Positions 44,890 through 53,981 of a stretch of DNA of 64,000 bases are shown piece after piece (within the stretch, counting starts at the first letter, position 1; every line of letters begins with the position of its first letter). A program made the translations under genes and the position numbers. The notes beneath the pieces are model-generated. The model was not told the origin of the DNA. It searched no databases and was given only the letters and a program-made list of their open reading frames with translations. Origin of the DNA: Desulfovibrio sp. UCD-KL4C (GTDB lineage Bacteria > Desulfobacterota > Desulfovibrionia > Desulfovibrionales > Desulfovibrionaceae); the NCBI RefSeq assembly GCF_006210265.1, contig NZ_VCNC01000002.1:496001-560000 (forward strand). The letters run 5' to 3'.

Positions 44890-45480
44890 TTAATAAGCAG
44901 TCTTAAACTGAACTCTACGGTTCATCTCCCAAGCAGTTTCATTCTGCGCAGGATCAATTGGATTTTCTTCTCCAAAACTTACAATGCTAAGACGTTCAGG
45001 AGCAACTCCAAGCAAAATCAAAAATTCATAAGCAGCACGGGCACGACGTTCACCAAGTGCAAGGTTATATTCTTCAGTTCCACGGTCATCACAGAATCCT
45101 TCAATAACAATCGTTATGTTAGGATATTTTTTAAGAAGTTCAGCCTTTGTCTGCAAAAGAGGACGATATTCAGGTTTGATCTCGAATGAATCAAAATCAA
45201 AATGAATTATATTTCCCAACTCAGCAACGCTAGCCTCAAATTCTTTATTTGCTTCAGAAGCTCTACGCTCCTCTTCAAGAGCCTGTTCCTGAAGTTCTTG
45301 CTCTCTTTGTTGTCTAGCTAATTCTTCCTGTCTAGCCCTTTCACTTTCCTGCTGATTATTCATTCTTTCTTCAACCGCTGGAGATGCGGTAGAAGATTCT
45401 ACATGTTTTTTAGAACAACCGACACTAAAACTGGCGATCATCATGAACGCCACACATAAAATTATAGCTCTAGCTTTCAT
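44890..45480 (-). CDS. pal: Peptidoglycan-associated lipoprotein Pal
   Basis: 196 residues. Lipoprotein signal with lipobox SVGC near residue 22, anchoring it in the outer membrane. A Glu/Gln/Arg-rich coiled linker (residues about 40-85, RQEELARQQREQELQEQALEEERR) precedes the OmpA-like domain: IHFDFDSFEIKPEYRPLL, IVIEGFCDDRGTEEYNLALGERRARAAYEFL and ERLSIVSFGEENP. It is the last gene of the tolQ-tolR-tolA-tolB-pal set, 197 bases downstream of tolB. The linker is longer than in E. coli Pal. Confidence 0.95.
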   Translation of the reverse strand: MKARAIILCVAFMMIASFSVGCSKKHVESSTASPAVEERMNNQQESERARQEELARQQREQELQEQALEEERRASEANKEFEASVAELGNIIHFDFDSFEIKPEYRPLLQTKAELLKKYPNITIVIEGFCDDRGTEEYNLALGERRARAAYEFLILLGVAPERLSIVSFGEENPIDPAQNETAWEMNRRVQFKTAY

Positions 45481-45677
45481 TTGCCCTCCTGAAAAGGAAT
45501 TTTAAAGGACAGGAGTATTGCCCACGCCAAGTGGAAAACGCTCTATTATTTTAACTTCCAATATTTCCACACTAAAGTGTTTTACAAAAAAATCAAGTCA
45601 CTTAAAAAACAGAACTGTTAAAGTTCTATAGCATTATTGTAATTATTTCATTAAATAAAAGCTCAATATTTTAATAA

Positions 45678-47048
45678 CTAATCATGAGCCTTGCCCCATG
45701 CTGGTGCAGTGGCACTTCCAGCCCCTGTAGGAACAGCCATAGCAGCATCTCCATGCCTAGTTGTTAAGTAAATCTTGTACTCTCCACTTCTGCTTGATGA
45801 AAAAGCAATAAAATACCCATCAGGTCCAAATGCCGGATCTTCATCACTTCCGGGGCCGAAAGTTAATTGCCGCTCTACACCTGAATTCATGTCATGAACA
45901 AAAATTCTGTGCCCTTCGGGAGTTTGACGGGAGAACGCTACAAATCGTCCATCAGGACTTATTGTCGGATTTGTATTATATTTACCATTATACGTTACAC
46001 GCTCAACCTGCCCTGTCGCCATATTAAGCATAAAAATATGCGGATTACCGAATCTTCCGGATGTAAAAACCATCTTACTGGCTGTCCGGTCAAAGTCAGG
46101 AGAGACTTCAATCGCCCAACTTTTTCCTAAAGCTTTTACAGGCTTAAACTTCTTATTAATCAAGAAAATATCTGAATCACCATTCATGGTTAAAGTTACG
46201 GCAATATTTCCGTCAGGTAAAAAAGCTGGTCCGATAACTGTATTCCCAGGAAACGCTTTTTGATCAATTTTACCTGTGTCTTTATCCCATATACAAAGTA
46301 GATGCTGTTTTGTGCCAAGCCTTGTGAATACGAGCTTACTTCCATCAGGAGACCAGTTAGGACTAAGATTTAAACCAGCTAAAGTACTTACCTGATGTAA
46401 ATTCCTACCTTGCGGACTTATAGTAAAAATTTCCTTATTTTTACCATTCTTCCTTACGAAAGCTATTGATGATTCAAAGAATCCATCACGTCCAGCTAAT
46501 ATTTTCATCAAGTAGGAAGAAAATCTGTCAGCAATTAACGGGAGCATCTCAGGAGTCACTCTAGAGTATTGTTTTCCTAAAATTGTACGGCCATTGTATG
46601 TTCCAATTAGACGTAGTTTCAGAGTTTTTTCGCCATTAGGCTGAATTTCCCAGCCCGTTGTTAACGCTAAGTCAACCTTTGAAAGGCGCAATGGTTTCAA
46701 ATCAATATCTTCCGGAGTTACCCCACGCGAAGGATCTCCTCCCAAGATACTAGAAATAGGAACAAAATTTAAAAAAGGCAGATATAAAAGATCCTGCTTA
46801 ATTTCTTTTTCAAATCCATTAGCTTCAGCAGGTAATGGTAAATTCTGATTTTTTGCTCCTTTATATTTCCCGTCAGGCAAAGTCTTAGGAGTTAACAAAA
46901 TAATATTTATTTTGCGCTGTCCGGGGCCATAGATATCAACAGCAAGTGTATCTGAGGCTCTGGAACTACTCGCAGCAAGTGTAAAAAACATAACTGATGC
47001 TGCAAGAACTACAACACATTGCAATAAAGAGTATTTATTTTTGCTCAT
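45678..47048 (-). CDS. tolB: Tol-Pal system protein TolB
   Basis: 456 residues, periplasmic. Signal peptide to about residue 32. The N-terminal domain (VDIYGPGQRKINIILLTPK) is followed by a six-bladed WD40-like propeller with repeats such as NLSPNWSPDGSKLVFTR, NTNPTISPDGRFVAFSRQT and DEDPAFGPDGYFIAFSSSRSGEYKIYL. It links TolA and Pal for outer membrane integrity during division. It lies 15 bases after tolA. Confidence 0.95.
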   Translation of the reverse strand: MSKNKYSLLQCVVVLAASVMFFTLAASSSRASDTLAVDIYGPGQRKINIILLTPKTLPDGKYKGAKNQNLPLPAEANGFEKEIKQDLLYLPFLNFVPISSILGGDPSRGVTPEDIDLKPLRLSKVDLALTTGWEIQPNGEKTLKLRLIGTYNGRTILGKQYSRVTPEMLPLIADRFSSYLMKILAGRDGFFESSIAFVRKNGKNKEIFTISPQGRNLHQVSTLAGLNLSPNWSPDGSKLVFTRLGTKQHLLCIWDKDTGKIDQKAFPGNTVIGPAFLPDGNIAVTLTMNGDSDIFLINKKFKPVKALGKSWAIEVSPDFDRTASKMVFTSGRFGNPHIFMLNMATGQVERVTYNGKYNTNPTISPDGRFVAFSRQTPEGHRIFVHDMNSGVERQLTFGPGSDEDPAFGPDGYFIAFSSSRSGEYKIYLTTRHGDAAMAVPTGAGSATAPAWGKAHD

Positions 47049-47063
47049 AATATAAAACCGAAC

Positions 47064-48005
47064 CTACTGATCAAGGTCACGCAGGTTAAAGTTAACAATA
47101 ATAGTTCGAATTGAACTTCCAGGAGGTTCAGGCAGAACCTCTGTATCTCGCAAAGCTGCCAACACAGAGTCATCAAAGTCAACATTTCCCGAAGAATCAA
47201 GAAGTTTAATGTCAGTAATTTCACCGGAAGATTTAAGAGAAACCTGCACACGCGCAGTCAAGTTATCTTTCTGTCCGAAAACCGGATATCGCCAATGCTT
47301 TTTAACTTCCTGCATTACAATAGATCCATATACCTGGACAAGCCCGGAAGCACCAGAACCTTCAGCAGCCCCTTGTACAGCGGTAGACTCAGCCGCTCCG
47401 GTAAGGGACGCAAGATCATTAGCAACAGCACGCTTTTGAGCTTTCTCTTTCTTTTCAACCAGCTTCCCGATTGAAGCAAGGTCCGCAGCCAAAGCTTCTT
47501 CAGCTGTCATTTTAGGCTTAGCAGGCTTTTTAGGCTTAGTAGCTTTTTTAGAAACTTTTTTCGCCTTTTGTACCTTTTTAGGTTTCGCCTTTTTAACCTT
47601 AGTTTTTTTAGGTTTCTTTTTAGGAGGATGAGTTGTCTTTATTTTTTTTGGAGAAATTTTCTCAACTTTAGGTTCAATTTTAGGCTCAGGCTTAGGTATA
47701 GGTTTAGCAACAGGCTTAACTTCAGGAGCTTTTACCGGATTTTCAGGGGCCTTAGGTATCTTTTTAAGCGCAGCATTTTCAGGAAGAGGAATCGCTTTAG
47801 GCTTTGCAAGATGTGCTGAAGGCTTACGAACAGGTGCAGTTGTTGCTTTAGGAGCCTGTGGAGATGGAGCTAGCGAAACTAAATTCACTTGATATACAGG
47901 CATATCAAGTGAAATTTTCACAGGCGAAGACACAGACCATGTCATAGCCAGTACAATTAAGCCTGTGTGTAGCAATAATGAGATTAAGAGACCGATAATT
48001 CTCAT
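47064..48005 (-). CDS. tolA: TolA-like / TonB C-terminal energy transducer
   Basis: 313 residues from the ATG at 48005 (a TTG four codons upstream is too close to the ribosome site). One N-terminal membrane helix (IIGLLISLLLHTGLIVLAM), then a long periplasmic stretch rich in Lys, Pro and Ala (residues about 50-170) including KPKPKK-like repeats, then a C-terminal TonB/TolA domain with YGSIVMQEVKKHWRYPVFG and SLKSSGEITDIKLLDSSGN. The position between tolR and tolB and this layout support TolA function: passing energy from TolQR to the outer membrane. Confidence 0.9.
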   Translation of the reverse strand: MRIIGLLISLLLHTGLIVLAMTWSVSSPVKISLDMPVYQVNLVSLAPSPQAPKATTAPVRKPSAHLAKPKAIPLPENAALKKIPKAPENPVKAPEVKPVAKPIPKPEPKIEPKVEKISPKKIKTTHPPKKKPKKTKVKKAKPKKVQKAKKVSKKATKPKKPAKPKMTAEEALAADLASIGKLVEKKEKAQKRAVANDLASLTGAAESTAVQGAAEGSGASGLVQVYGSIVMQEVKKHWRYPVFGQKDNLTARVQVSLKSSGEITDIKLLDSSGNVDFDDSVLAALRDTEVLPEPPGSSIRTIIVNFNLRDLDQ

Positions 48006-48073
48006 CAGTAACAACACCCTGCAAAAGAGTTCCCGATCATCTTAAATATATGTGACAAACCTTCATTACCCGT

Positions 48074-48493
48074 CTATTTTATTTTTTTCTGCTCTACAGG
48101 TTCAGCCACAACTCCCATCCTATCAATGCCTGCGGCTTTAATCTCGCCCATAACGCGGACAACATCACCGTACGGAACGCTTTTATCAGCCCTTAAAAAA
48201 AGCATTTTATTCTGCTTTTTAACCAGTTTTTCAAGATGTCCCTGCAGTTCGTTAAATTCTACTTTATACTCATCAAGATAAATCTCACCCTTATCATTAA
48301 TTGATAAAACAAGATGCTCATTATCTTGTGGGAGTGAGCGTACAGTACGGGTTTGCGGCAAATTAACTTCAACGCCCTGAGTCATAAGCGGAGCTGTAAC
48401 CATAAAAATGATCAAAAGCACCAGCATTACGTCAACAAAGGGAGTAACATTTATTTCAGCCAGCATTCCCCGATTGTTAGTGGACATTCCCAT
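48074..48493 (-). CDS. tolR: TolR/ExbD family protein
   Basis: 139 residues. One N-terminal membrane helix containing the conserved Asp in INVTPFVDVMLVLLIIFMVTAP, then a periplasmic domain (VNLPQT.. LVLSINDKGEIYLDEYKV.. LFLRADKSVPYGDVVRVMGEIKAAGIDRMGVVAEP). Partner of TolQ in the proton-driven Tol motor. It starts 3 bases after tolQ and has GAGGTG before the ATG. Confidence 0.94.
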   Translation of the reverse strand: MGMSTNNRGMLAEINVTPFVDVMLVLLIIFMVTAPLMTQGVEVNLPQTRTVRSLPQDNEHLVLSINDKGEIYLDEYKVEFNELQGHLEKLVKKQNKMLFLRADKSVPYGDVVRVMGEIKAAGIDRMGVVAEPVEQKKIK

Positions 48494-48496
48494 GAT

Positions 48497-49237
48497 TTAC
48501 ACCTCTGCGGAAGAATAGTCATCGCTATCGCCGCCATTCTTGGATGCAGATTCCACCCATGAAACTTCACGTTCTATCCTGTTAAGGAACATTCCTGCGA
48601 AATTAACCATTTCAGTTTCAATTCCACCAAGAACGCCTAAGAAAAAGTTGTAGGCAATTGTCGCAGGAATCGCTACGGAAAGACCTATCGCAGTTGCAAC
48701 AAGAGCTTCAGAAATTCCAGGAGCAACAGCAGAGAGAGCCGCAGATTTAGCAGTTCCGATCGCGTGGAAAGAATTCATAATCCCCCACACCGTTCCAAAA
48801 AGCCCTATAAACGGAGCTCCGTTTGCGCAAGTTGCGAGAAAAGAAAGCGAAGATGAAAGCTTTTTCATTTCTGAACTTACTCTCTGCCTTAGAATTCTAC
48901 GCAAAGTATCCTTAATAAGTCTACGCTTATGGCTCGGGCTGACAGCTGATTTTTCGAGTACACGATATTCTTTAACCGCCGCTGAACCGATGCGGTTCAG
49001 CGGAGAACCTTTTGTTCTATTGATTGCAGTCAAACCAGCAGATAATGAATCGGCATCTTCCATAATCTGATTCCCTTTAAGGACAAGAGATCTAGCCTTG
49101 CCTAGCGAAATCAGTTTCCAAAATATAATTGTCCAGCTTCCGATAGACATAGCTGCAAGTAGACACAGCACACCTTTTACCACGATAGTGGCAGACTCGA
49201 GCATGGAGAAAATTCCGCCGTTAGATAAAAAATCCAT
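48497..49237 (-). CDS. tolQ: TolQ/ExbB family inner membrane protein
   Basis: 246 residues with three membrane helices (VVKGVLCLLAAMSIGSWTIIFW; SFLATCANGAPFIGLFGTVWGIMNSF; ALVATAIGLSVAIPATIAYNF). The GAPFIGLFGTVWGIMNSFHAIG motif is the family signature. Forms the proton channel with TolR. First gene of the tol set, reading away from the sirtuin gene by 69 bases. Confidence 0.95.
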   Translation of the reverse strand: MDFLSNGGIFSMLESATIVVKGVLCLLAAMSIGSWTIIFWKLISLGKARSLVLKGNQIMEDADSLSAGLTAINRTKGSPLNRIGSAAVKEYRVLEKSAVSPSHKRRLIKDTLRRILRQRVSSEMKKLSSSLSFLATCANGAPFIGLFGTVWGIMNSFHAIGTAKSAALSAVAPGISEALVATAIGLSVAIPATIAYNFFLGVLGGIETEMVNFAGMFLNRIEREVSWVESASKNGGDSDDYSSAEV

Positions 49238-49306
49238 ATAGCACCGAACCTTTTTTTTAGCGTCACCGTTTAGTTTAAGGAATACGCATTAAAAGAAAAA
49301 ATACAT

Positions 49307-50077
49307 TTATTTAATAATATTTCGCACTAACTCAGGCAAAATATCTTCAACAGCACCTTTAATAGTAATATCACTCATAGAAGAATAAGCCGATGAAACC
49401 TTATTAATTTCAACTATCTTTCCACCGTGATTTTTAACTCGCGGTGGGATTAAGCTTGCAGGAACGACTTCACCAGATGTTCCGATAACAAGCACAAGGT
49501 CAGCCTGATCAACTAGTTCAAACGCATCCTTATAGGCCTGAGATGGAATCTGCTCACCGAAAAAAACAATATCAGGTCGCACAATCCCTGAGCAGTCAGC
49601 ACATCTAATTGGGAGCTTTTTATCATCAAATGTAATTACATCCCTAACTTTGTACTCAGCTAAACACTCTGAACAAAAGAAATGACTTAAATTACCATGA
49701 AATTCTATAACATTATCCGACCCTGCACGCTGATGCAGCCCATCTATATTTTGTGTAATAACGCCCTGAATCATTCCTGCGGCTTCAAGCTCAGATAGGG
49801 CAAAATGTGCTGGGTTAGGTTCACACTTGTGAACCATGCGGACCAATTCCAAAAGAAACTTCCAAACCGTTACAGGATTTGACTTTAAAGCCTTTACAGA
49901 TGCTACTTTTTCAGGATCATGCTTAGACCAAACTCCGCCTGGACTACGAAAATCAGGTATCCCGCTTGCAACAGAAAAGCCTGCTCCTGTCATAACTACA
50001 GCGCATCTGGCATCTTTAATCAGCTTACCAGCCTTATCTAAGGCATCTCTGTCGTATTTATTTCTGTCAAACGCCAT
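49307..50077 (-). CDS. cobB: NAD-dependent protein deacylase, Sir2 family
   Basis: 256 residues. Sirtuin motifs: VVMTGAGFSVASGIPDFRSPGGVWS, ITQNIDGLHQRAGS, the catalytic His in IEFHGNLSHFFC, and the four-cysteine zinc site (CSECLAEY...CADCSG). The RPDIVFFGEQIP and VLVIGTSGEVVPASLIP motifs bind NAD. Removes acetyl or longer acyl groups from lysines. Tight spacing (31 bases) with the PHP gene upstream suggests cotranscription. Confidence 0.95.
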   Translation of the reverse strand: MAFDRNKYDRDALDKAGKLIKDARCAVVMTGAGFSVASGIPDFRSPGGVWSKHDPEKVASVKALKSNPVTVWKFLLELVRMVHKCEPNPAHFALSELEAAGMIQGVITQNIDGLHQRAGSDNVIEFHGNLSHFFCSECLAEYKVRDVITFDDKKLPIRCADCSGIVRPDIVFFGEQIPSQAYKDAFELVDQADLVLVIGTSGEVVPASLIPPRVKNHGGKIVEINKVSSAYSSMSDITIKGAVEDILPELVRNIIK

Positions 50078-50108
50078 ATTAATATATTACTTATTGTAAG
50101 AAATTATC

Positions 50109-50768
50109 TTAACTTAAGCGTTTCATTATCTTCTGTGCAAGCTGGCGAGAATTTTCCTCTGCCTGCTCATATTCCTGAGGACTCATACCTGCGCCAAGAG
50201 CTATCTTGCGGCGCATTTCTTTGCTGACCAAATCACATGGTGCATGAGCATCATTATTAACTACGAGCTTTGCACCGAATTTACGTGCAAGCGAGACAAC
50301 ATGACCATTAGTCAGGCTATGCCCTTTGCGTGTAGTAACCTCAAGATGAACACCATATTCTGCGGCAAGTTTAACTTCAACCTCGGTAATCAGACCGGGG
50401 TGAGCAAGAACGTCAACCTTAGCTTCAATGGCTGAAAGATTAGTTCCTTCTGCAACTGGTTCAACAATCGTTTCACCATGCACAACAACTATCTGCGCTC
50501 CAAGTTCTCTTGCCTGAACAACCATTTCCCCGATTAATCCCGGAGGAACATGAGTAAGTTCCACTCCGCTGAAAATATCAATATCAAAAAAATGACCGTG
50601 CTTCTTGGCGAAACGGTGAATATTTTCAAGAATGATTTCAATATTACTGACATCCGCATGATCAGTCATTGCCATGGCCCGATATCCGGCAATCCTAGCT
50701 CTGCGAGCCAGTTCAGCTGGAATCAACTCCCCGTCACTAAATACTGTATGTGTATGAAAATCTATCAT
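50109..50768 (-). CDS. PHP-domain phosphatase/histidinol phosphatase-like protein
   Basis: 219 residues. The PHP metal motif IDFHTHTVFSDGELIP opens the protein, with AMTDHADVSN, GVELTHVPP, VVHGETIVEPV, DVLAHPGLIT and NNDAHAP following. This is the histidinol-phosphatase/PHP-hydrolase pattern with all metal ligands. Real substrate unknown; the histidine operon is not here. It lies 27 bases after the bifunctional nuclease gene. Confidence 0.9.
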   Translation of the reverse strand: MIDFHTHTVFSDGELIPAELARRARIAGYRAMAMTDHADVSNIEIILENIHRFAKKHGHFFDIDIFSGVELTHVPPGLIGEMVVQARELGAQIVVVHGETIVEPVAEGTNLSAIEAKVDVLAHPGLITEVEVKLAAEYGVHLEVTTRKGHSLTNGHVVSLARKFGAKLVVNNDAHAPCDLVSKEMRRKIALGAGMSPQEYEQAEENSRQLAQKIMKRLS

Positions 50769-50795
50769 TTAGTATACTCGTGTATTATCTGAAAA

Positions 50796-51275
50796 CTACA
50801 TTTTATATTTAAAGTCATCAGGTGAAAGTTCTTCAAATTCATCACTGACACTGTCACTTTCAAGAATTTTTGCTTCGGCATCTTTTGTTGCAGCAGTGTC
50901 GATAACTTTCTGCGCTGCCCGCACAGGACACTTTGCCCTTACAGCCAGAGCTATTGCGTCAGATGGACGGCAATCAATTGCTTTTACATCACCATTGCAA
51001 TCAACAATAATTTCAGCATAAAAAGTGCCATTCTCAATATCTACAATATCAACAGAAATAATATTACCACCAAGTACTGTAATTGCATCCAAAAGCAAAT
51101 CGTGAGTCATAGGCCTTGGGAAAGAAACTTCATCTAACACAAGAGAAATAGCCATAGCTTCAATTGCGCCTATCCAAATAGGTAGAACGATTTCCAGTTC
51201 TTCATTCTTAAGAACCAGCACCGGAGCGTCGGAGTCATTATCAACCGCCAATCCGTAAATCTTCATTTCTACCAT
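50796..51275 (-). CDS. Bifunctional nuclease family protein (DUF151)
   Basis: 159 residues. The DUF151/bifunctional nuclease domain covers residues 1-130: VLVLKNEELEIVLPIWIGAIEAMAISLVLDEVSFPRPMTHDLLLDAI, YAEIIVDCNG and IDCRPSDAIALAVRAKCP. Members of this family cleave RNA or DNA in some organisms. It overlaps the end of miaB by 7 bases, so translation is coupled. A second ATG at 51266 is also possible as start. Confidence 0.9.
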   Translation of the reverse strand: MVEMKIYGLAVDNDSDAPVLVLKNEELEIVLPIWIGAIEAMAISLVLDEVSFPRPMTHDLLLDAITVLGGNIISVDIVDIENGTFYAEIIVDCNGDVKAIDCRPSDAIALAVRAKCPVRAAQKVIDTAATKDAEAKILESDSVSDEFEELSPDDFKYKM

Positions 51276-52645
51276 GGATCCCCCACCTTAGTACCTATAA
51301 GAGAATGATTTTTCGATTCTATGATCTTTACTTTAATCAGCTTGCCGCCAAGCTGAAAACTTTCATCCTTTCCTTCAAAAAAGATATTTACTACTCGCCC
51401 TCCGGCATCTTTGCCTCGCCATGAGACTCCGCCTGCTTCCTGCCTTTTGCTCGGTCTTTCCAGCAAAACGACCATATCTTTCCCAGTCAACTCTTCTAGA
51501 CATTCTCTAGTAATATGCTTTTGCCTTTCCTGCAAGTGAGTCAGTCTTTTTTGAGCAACTTCATCAGAAACTTTAGGATTCATCTTAACCGCGGCTACGC
51601 CGGGACGGTCAGAGTACTTGAAGGAAAAACTGCTTTCATATCTGACACGTTCCATAATATCCATTGTCTGCTCAAAGTCTTCATCCGTTTCACCGGGAAA
51701 ACCGACAATGATATCTGTAGTTAAAACAATATCAGGACATGCTTCTTTCAGACTTTCAACGATTCCTAAATAACGGGCGCGATCATATTTACGCCCCATT
51801 CTCTTTAACATGTTATCGGAACCGGACTGTACAGGTAGATGCAGTTGCGGGCAAAGATTAGGCAACTCTCCAAAAGCCTTAACCACTTCAGGGGCGATAT
51901 CTTTAGGATGAGAAGTAGTAAATCTGATCCGCTCCATTCCTTCAATTTCAGAAATCTTATATAACAGCTGCGAAAAGCTTAAATCGCTACCGTTCTTATC
52001 CATACCAAAACTATTTACATTCTGCCCCAGCAAAGTGATTTCGCGAATTCCTGCTTTAACTAAAGCACGGCATTCATCAATAATTACCGATGACAAACGA
52101 GATTTCTGACGTCCTCGAGTGTAAGGAACAATGCAGTAAGCACAAAAATTATCACACCCCTGCATAATGTTAACAAAAGCCTGTCCCGGAATAGTACCTA
52201 TTCCGGGAGGCAGAAGTTCTTCATTTGGATTTGCAAGCCCGCCTTCCCGTTCAGGATACTGTGCTAAGAAATCGTTTACGACTAACCTTTTTTCATGATC
52301 AGCAGCCAATTCCTCCAAATACTGTGGGGCCTTGGCAATGCCGTCACTTCCAAAAACAAGTCTAACATAGGGAAACCTTTCTAAAAAGCCTTCTCCTACC
52401 TGCTGAGCAACGCACCCACCAACTGCGACAAAATCACCGGGGGATGTACATAAATGCCCTAGCCGCCTTAGAATATTGTACACTTTCTGTTCAGGTTTAT
52501 CCCTGACAGAACAAGTATTCACAATAAATATATTTGCTTCCGATTCCTCCACAGCCTTCCAACCTCGGCTTTCCATAGCACGGATAAGCCAATCGGAATC
52601 GTGGACGTTCATCTGACAACCGAATGTTAATACGTTAAACTTCAT
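51269..52645 (-). CDS. miaB: tRNA-2-methylthio-N6-isopentenyladenosine synthase
   Basis: 458 residues, a radical SAM methylthiotransferase for A37 of tRNA. N-terminal UPF0004 domain (TFGCQMNVHDSDWL, NTCSVRDKPEQKV, GCVAQQ) carries three cysteines of the auxiliary cluster. The radical SAM site is CDNFCAYC in MQGCDNFCAYCIVPYTRGRQKSR. The C-terminal TRAM domain follows. Length and motifs match MiaB. It leads a run of minus-strand genes down to the sirtuin. Confidence 0.97.
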   Translation of the reverse strand: MKFNVLTFGCQMNVHDSDWLIRAMESRGWKAVEESEANIFIVNTCSVRDKPEQKVYNILRRLGHLCTSPGDFVAVGGCVAQQVGEGFLERFPYVRLVFGSDGIAKAPQYLEELAADHEKRLVVNDFLAQYPEREGGLANPNEELLPPGIGTIPGQAFVNIMQGCDNFCAYCIVPYTRGRQKSRLSSVIIDECRALVKAGIREITLLGQNVNSFGMDKNGSDLSFSQLLYKISEIEGMERIRFTTSHPKDIAPEVVKAFGELPNLCPQLHLPVQSGSDNMLKRMGRKYDRARYLGIVESLKEACPDIVLTTDIIVGFPGETDEDFEQTMDIMERVRYESSFSFKYSDRPGVAAVKMNPKVSDEVAQKRLTHLQERQKHITRECLEELTGKDMVVLLERPSKRQEAGGVSWRGKDAGGRVVNIFFEGKDESFQLGGKLIKVKIIESKNHSLIGTKVGDPW

Positions 52646-52783
52646 GAGCCGGACATACTCTATATGCGAACGAGGGTAAACATGTTAAAAGATCAAACAA
52701 AACAACTGGATAGCTATCTCATTAAAAACAAGATTAATACTAAATATTATCAAATCAAAAAAAACCAATATTTACAAAGATAT

Positions 52784-52822
52784 AAAGCCGGAAAGTTTTA
52801 AAGAAAACTGTTCCGGCTTAAA
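52784..52822 (-). terminator. Rho-independent terminator after the NTF2-like gene
   Basis: On the minus strand AAGCCGGAA (52819-52811) pairs with TTCCGGCTT (52793-52785), with the inner AGTTTT/AAAACT also pairing. It sits just after the stop of the secreted protein gene. Confidence 0.75.
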
Positions 52823-52843
52823 CTCAAAATTTTCTAAAAAAAT

Positions 52844-53308
52844 TTAAGAAGGATTGCGTCCGTAGACTTCTTTGGCAATTTTCCACTGACTCCCCTCAAG
52901 TACAAATTCGAAAGTAGGAGTAAATTTGCCACGTTCACTGGTGTCGCCATAATCCCATAAAACTCTGGCTGTGCATTTTTTAGCAGAAGATTCAAAAGAA
53001 GTAATTTTAAATAATCTTAGCTTAAATGCTTTCTCAATCCAATATGACGAGCAGCGTGGAAGACTATCGTAAAATTTATCAAGAGACATATCTTCTTTAT
53101 AATCACAAGGAAAAGACATTATGATAGCATCTTTGGTATAAAGAGCTTTAATTGCGGCAAAATCTCTAAGATTATATGAGTCTTTATATGCAAAAAGAAC
53201 ATCTTTAATTTCATCACGCACAGATTCACTTTGCTCTGCGGCAAAGGCTGAACCAGCAATGGACAATATCAATAATACTGAAATTAATAAAAATGAAAGT
53301 TTCTTCAC
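52844..53308 (-). CDS. Secreted NTF2/SnoaL-like protein
   Basis: 154 residues. Signal peptide with cleavage near SAFAAEQ (about residue 24), so periplasmic. The mature part resembles an NTF2-fold domain: VRDEIKDVLFAYKDSYNLRDFAAIKALYTKDAIIMSFPCD and CTARVLWDYGDTSERGKFTPTFEFVLEGSQWKIAKEVYGRN. The fold commonly binds small ligands or acts as an enzyme; no active site could be assigned. Alone, with its own terminator. Confidence 0.78.
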   Translation of the reverse strand: MKKLSFLLISVLLILSIAGSAFAAEQSESVRDEIKDVLFAYKDSYNLRDFAAIKALYTKDAIIMSFPCDYKEDMSLDKFYDSLPRCSSYWIEKAFKLRLFKITSFESSAKKCTARVLWDYGDTSERGKFTPTFEFVLEGSQWKIAKEVYGRNPS

Positions 53309-53372
53309 GTGATCACCTATTTCTAATGTTTAATTAAAATTTCAATATCAATAAAACATATTAAATAAAAAA

Positions 53373-53981
53373 TCAGCATATGCCGTTAAGATTTCGCCAT
53401 TTCTTTATGCAAACAATAACTTCCTGTAGAATCTGCTCCGGATTTTTTTCTGCGGTATCAACGCTGCACTGCGCATCAGGATCAATTTCAAACCTCACAT
53501 CAACGCCGATAACTTCTCCTAAATCTTTGAAGACTTTTCCTGTTTTTTGACGTTCCAAAGCTTTTGCATAAAGACCTGCCATAACAAGTCCCTGCTGCCT
53601 ACCTGCTTCCCGCTTCATAGCCATGTTAACTGGACATTCCAGATGGACCTCGGCAAAAAATTCTATTTTATCTCTGGCTTCCTTGCGAAAACACAGCTCA
53701 TGCCCAGTGCCATCCATAATAACGCTTCGGCCGGATTGCATGATAGCAACAGCATCCTGCACAAACAGATGGTATACCAGTCTCCGTTCATCATGTGTAT
53801 ATTCAGGGTTAGGAACATACAATTTACGCCTTTCATCGAGTCTTAACAGAACAGGGTCAAGGCCATTCTTGCGCATTTCTTTTAATAAACCGTCAGCTAT
53901 GGTACTTTTTCCGCACCCAGGAAGCCCAGTAAACCAGACCGCCCAATTTTTATTAACGCATATACCTTTCGAATCCGGCAT
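53373..53981 (-). CDS. Divergent CysC-like P-loop kinase
   Basis: 202 residues from the ATG at 53981, chosen for the GAGGAGG site 9 bases upstream. Walker A is WFTGLPGCGKST, close to APS kinase, and the C-terminal AGLYAKALERQ resembles the APS kinase lid GLYKKA. However, the APS-binding LDGD is replaced by LLRLDERRKLY, followed by YTHDERRLVYHLFVQ and VIMDGTGHELCFRKEAR. The substrate is therefore probably not APS. It overlaps the APH-like gene by 29 bases, so they are translated together. A kinase for a sugar or nucleoside derivative fits the neighbours. Confidence 0.78.
   Translation of the reverse strand: MPDSKGICVNKNWAVWFTGLPGCGKSTIADGLLKEMRKNGLDPVLLRLDERRKLYVPNPEYTHDERRLVYHLFVQDAVAIMQSGRSVIMDGTGHELCFRKEARDKIEFFAEVHLECPVNMAMKREAGRQQGLVMAGLYAKALERQKTGKVFKDLGEVIGVDVRFEIDPDAQCSVDTAEKNPEQILQEVIVCIKKWRNLNGIC

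Noticed and set aside
47500-47850. A repeat array (Lys/Pro-rich repeats) as a DNA repeat or CRISPR
   Set aside because: The repetition is coding, part of the periplasmic spacer of TolA; units are irregular and without spacers.
53373-53981. Calling the CysC-like protein an APS kinase
   Set aside because: The LDGD substrate motif and the region after it do not match, although the P-loop and lid do.
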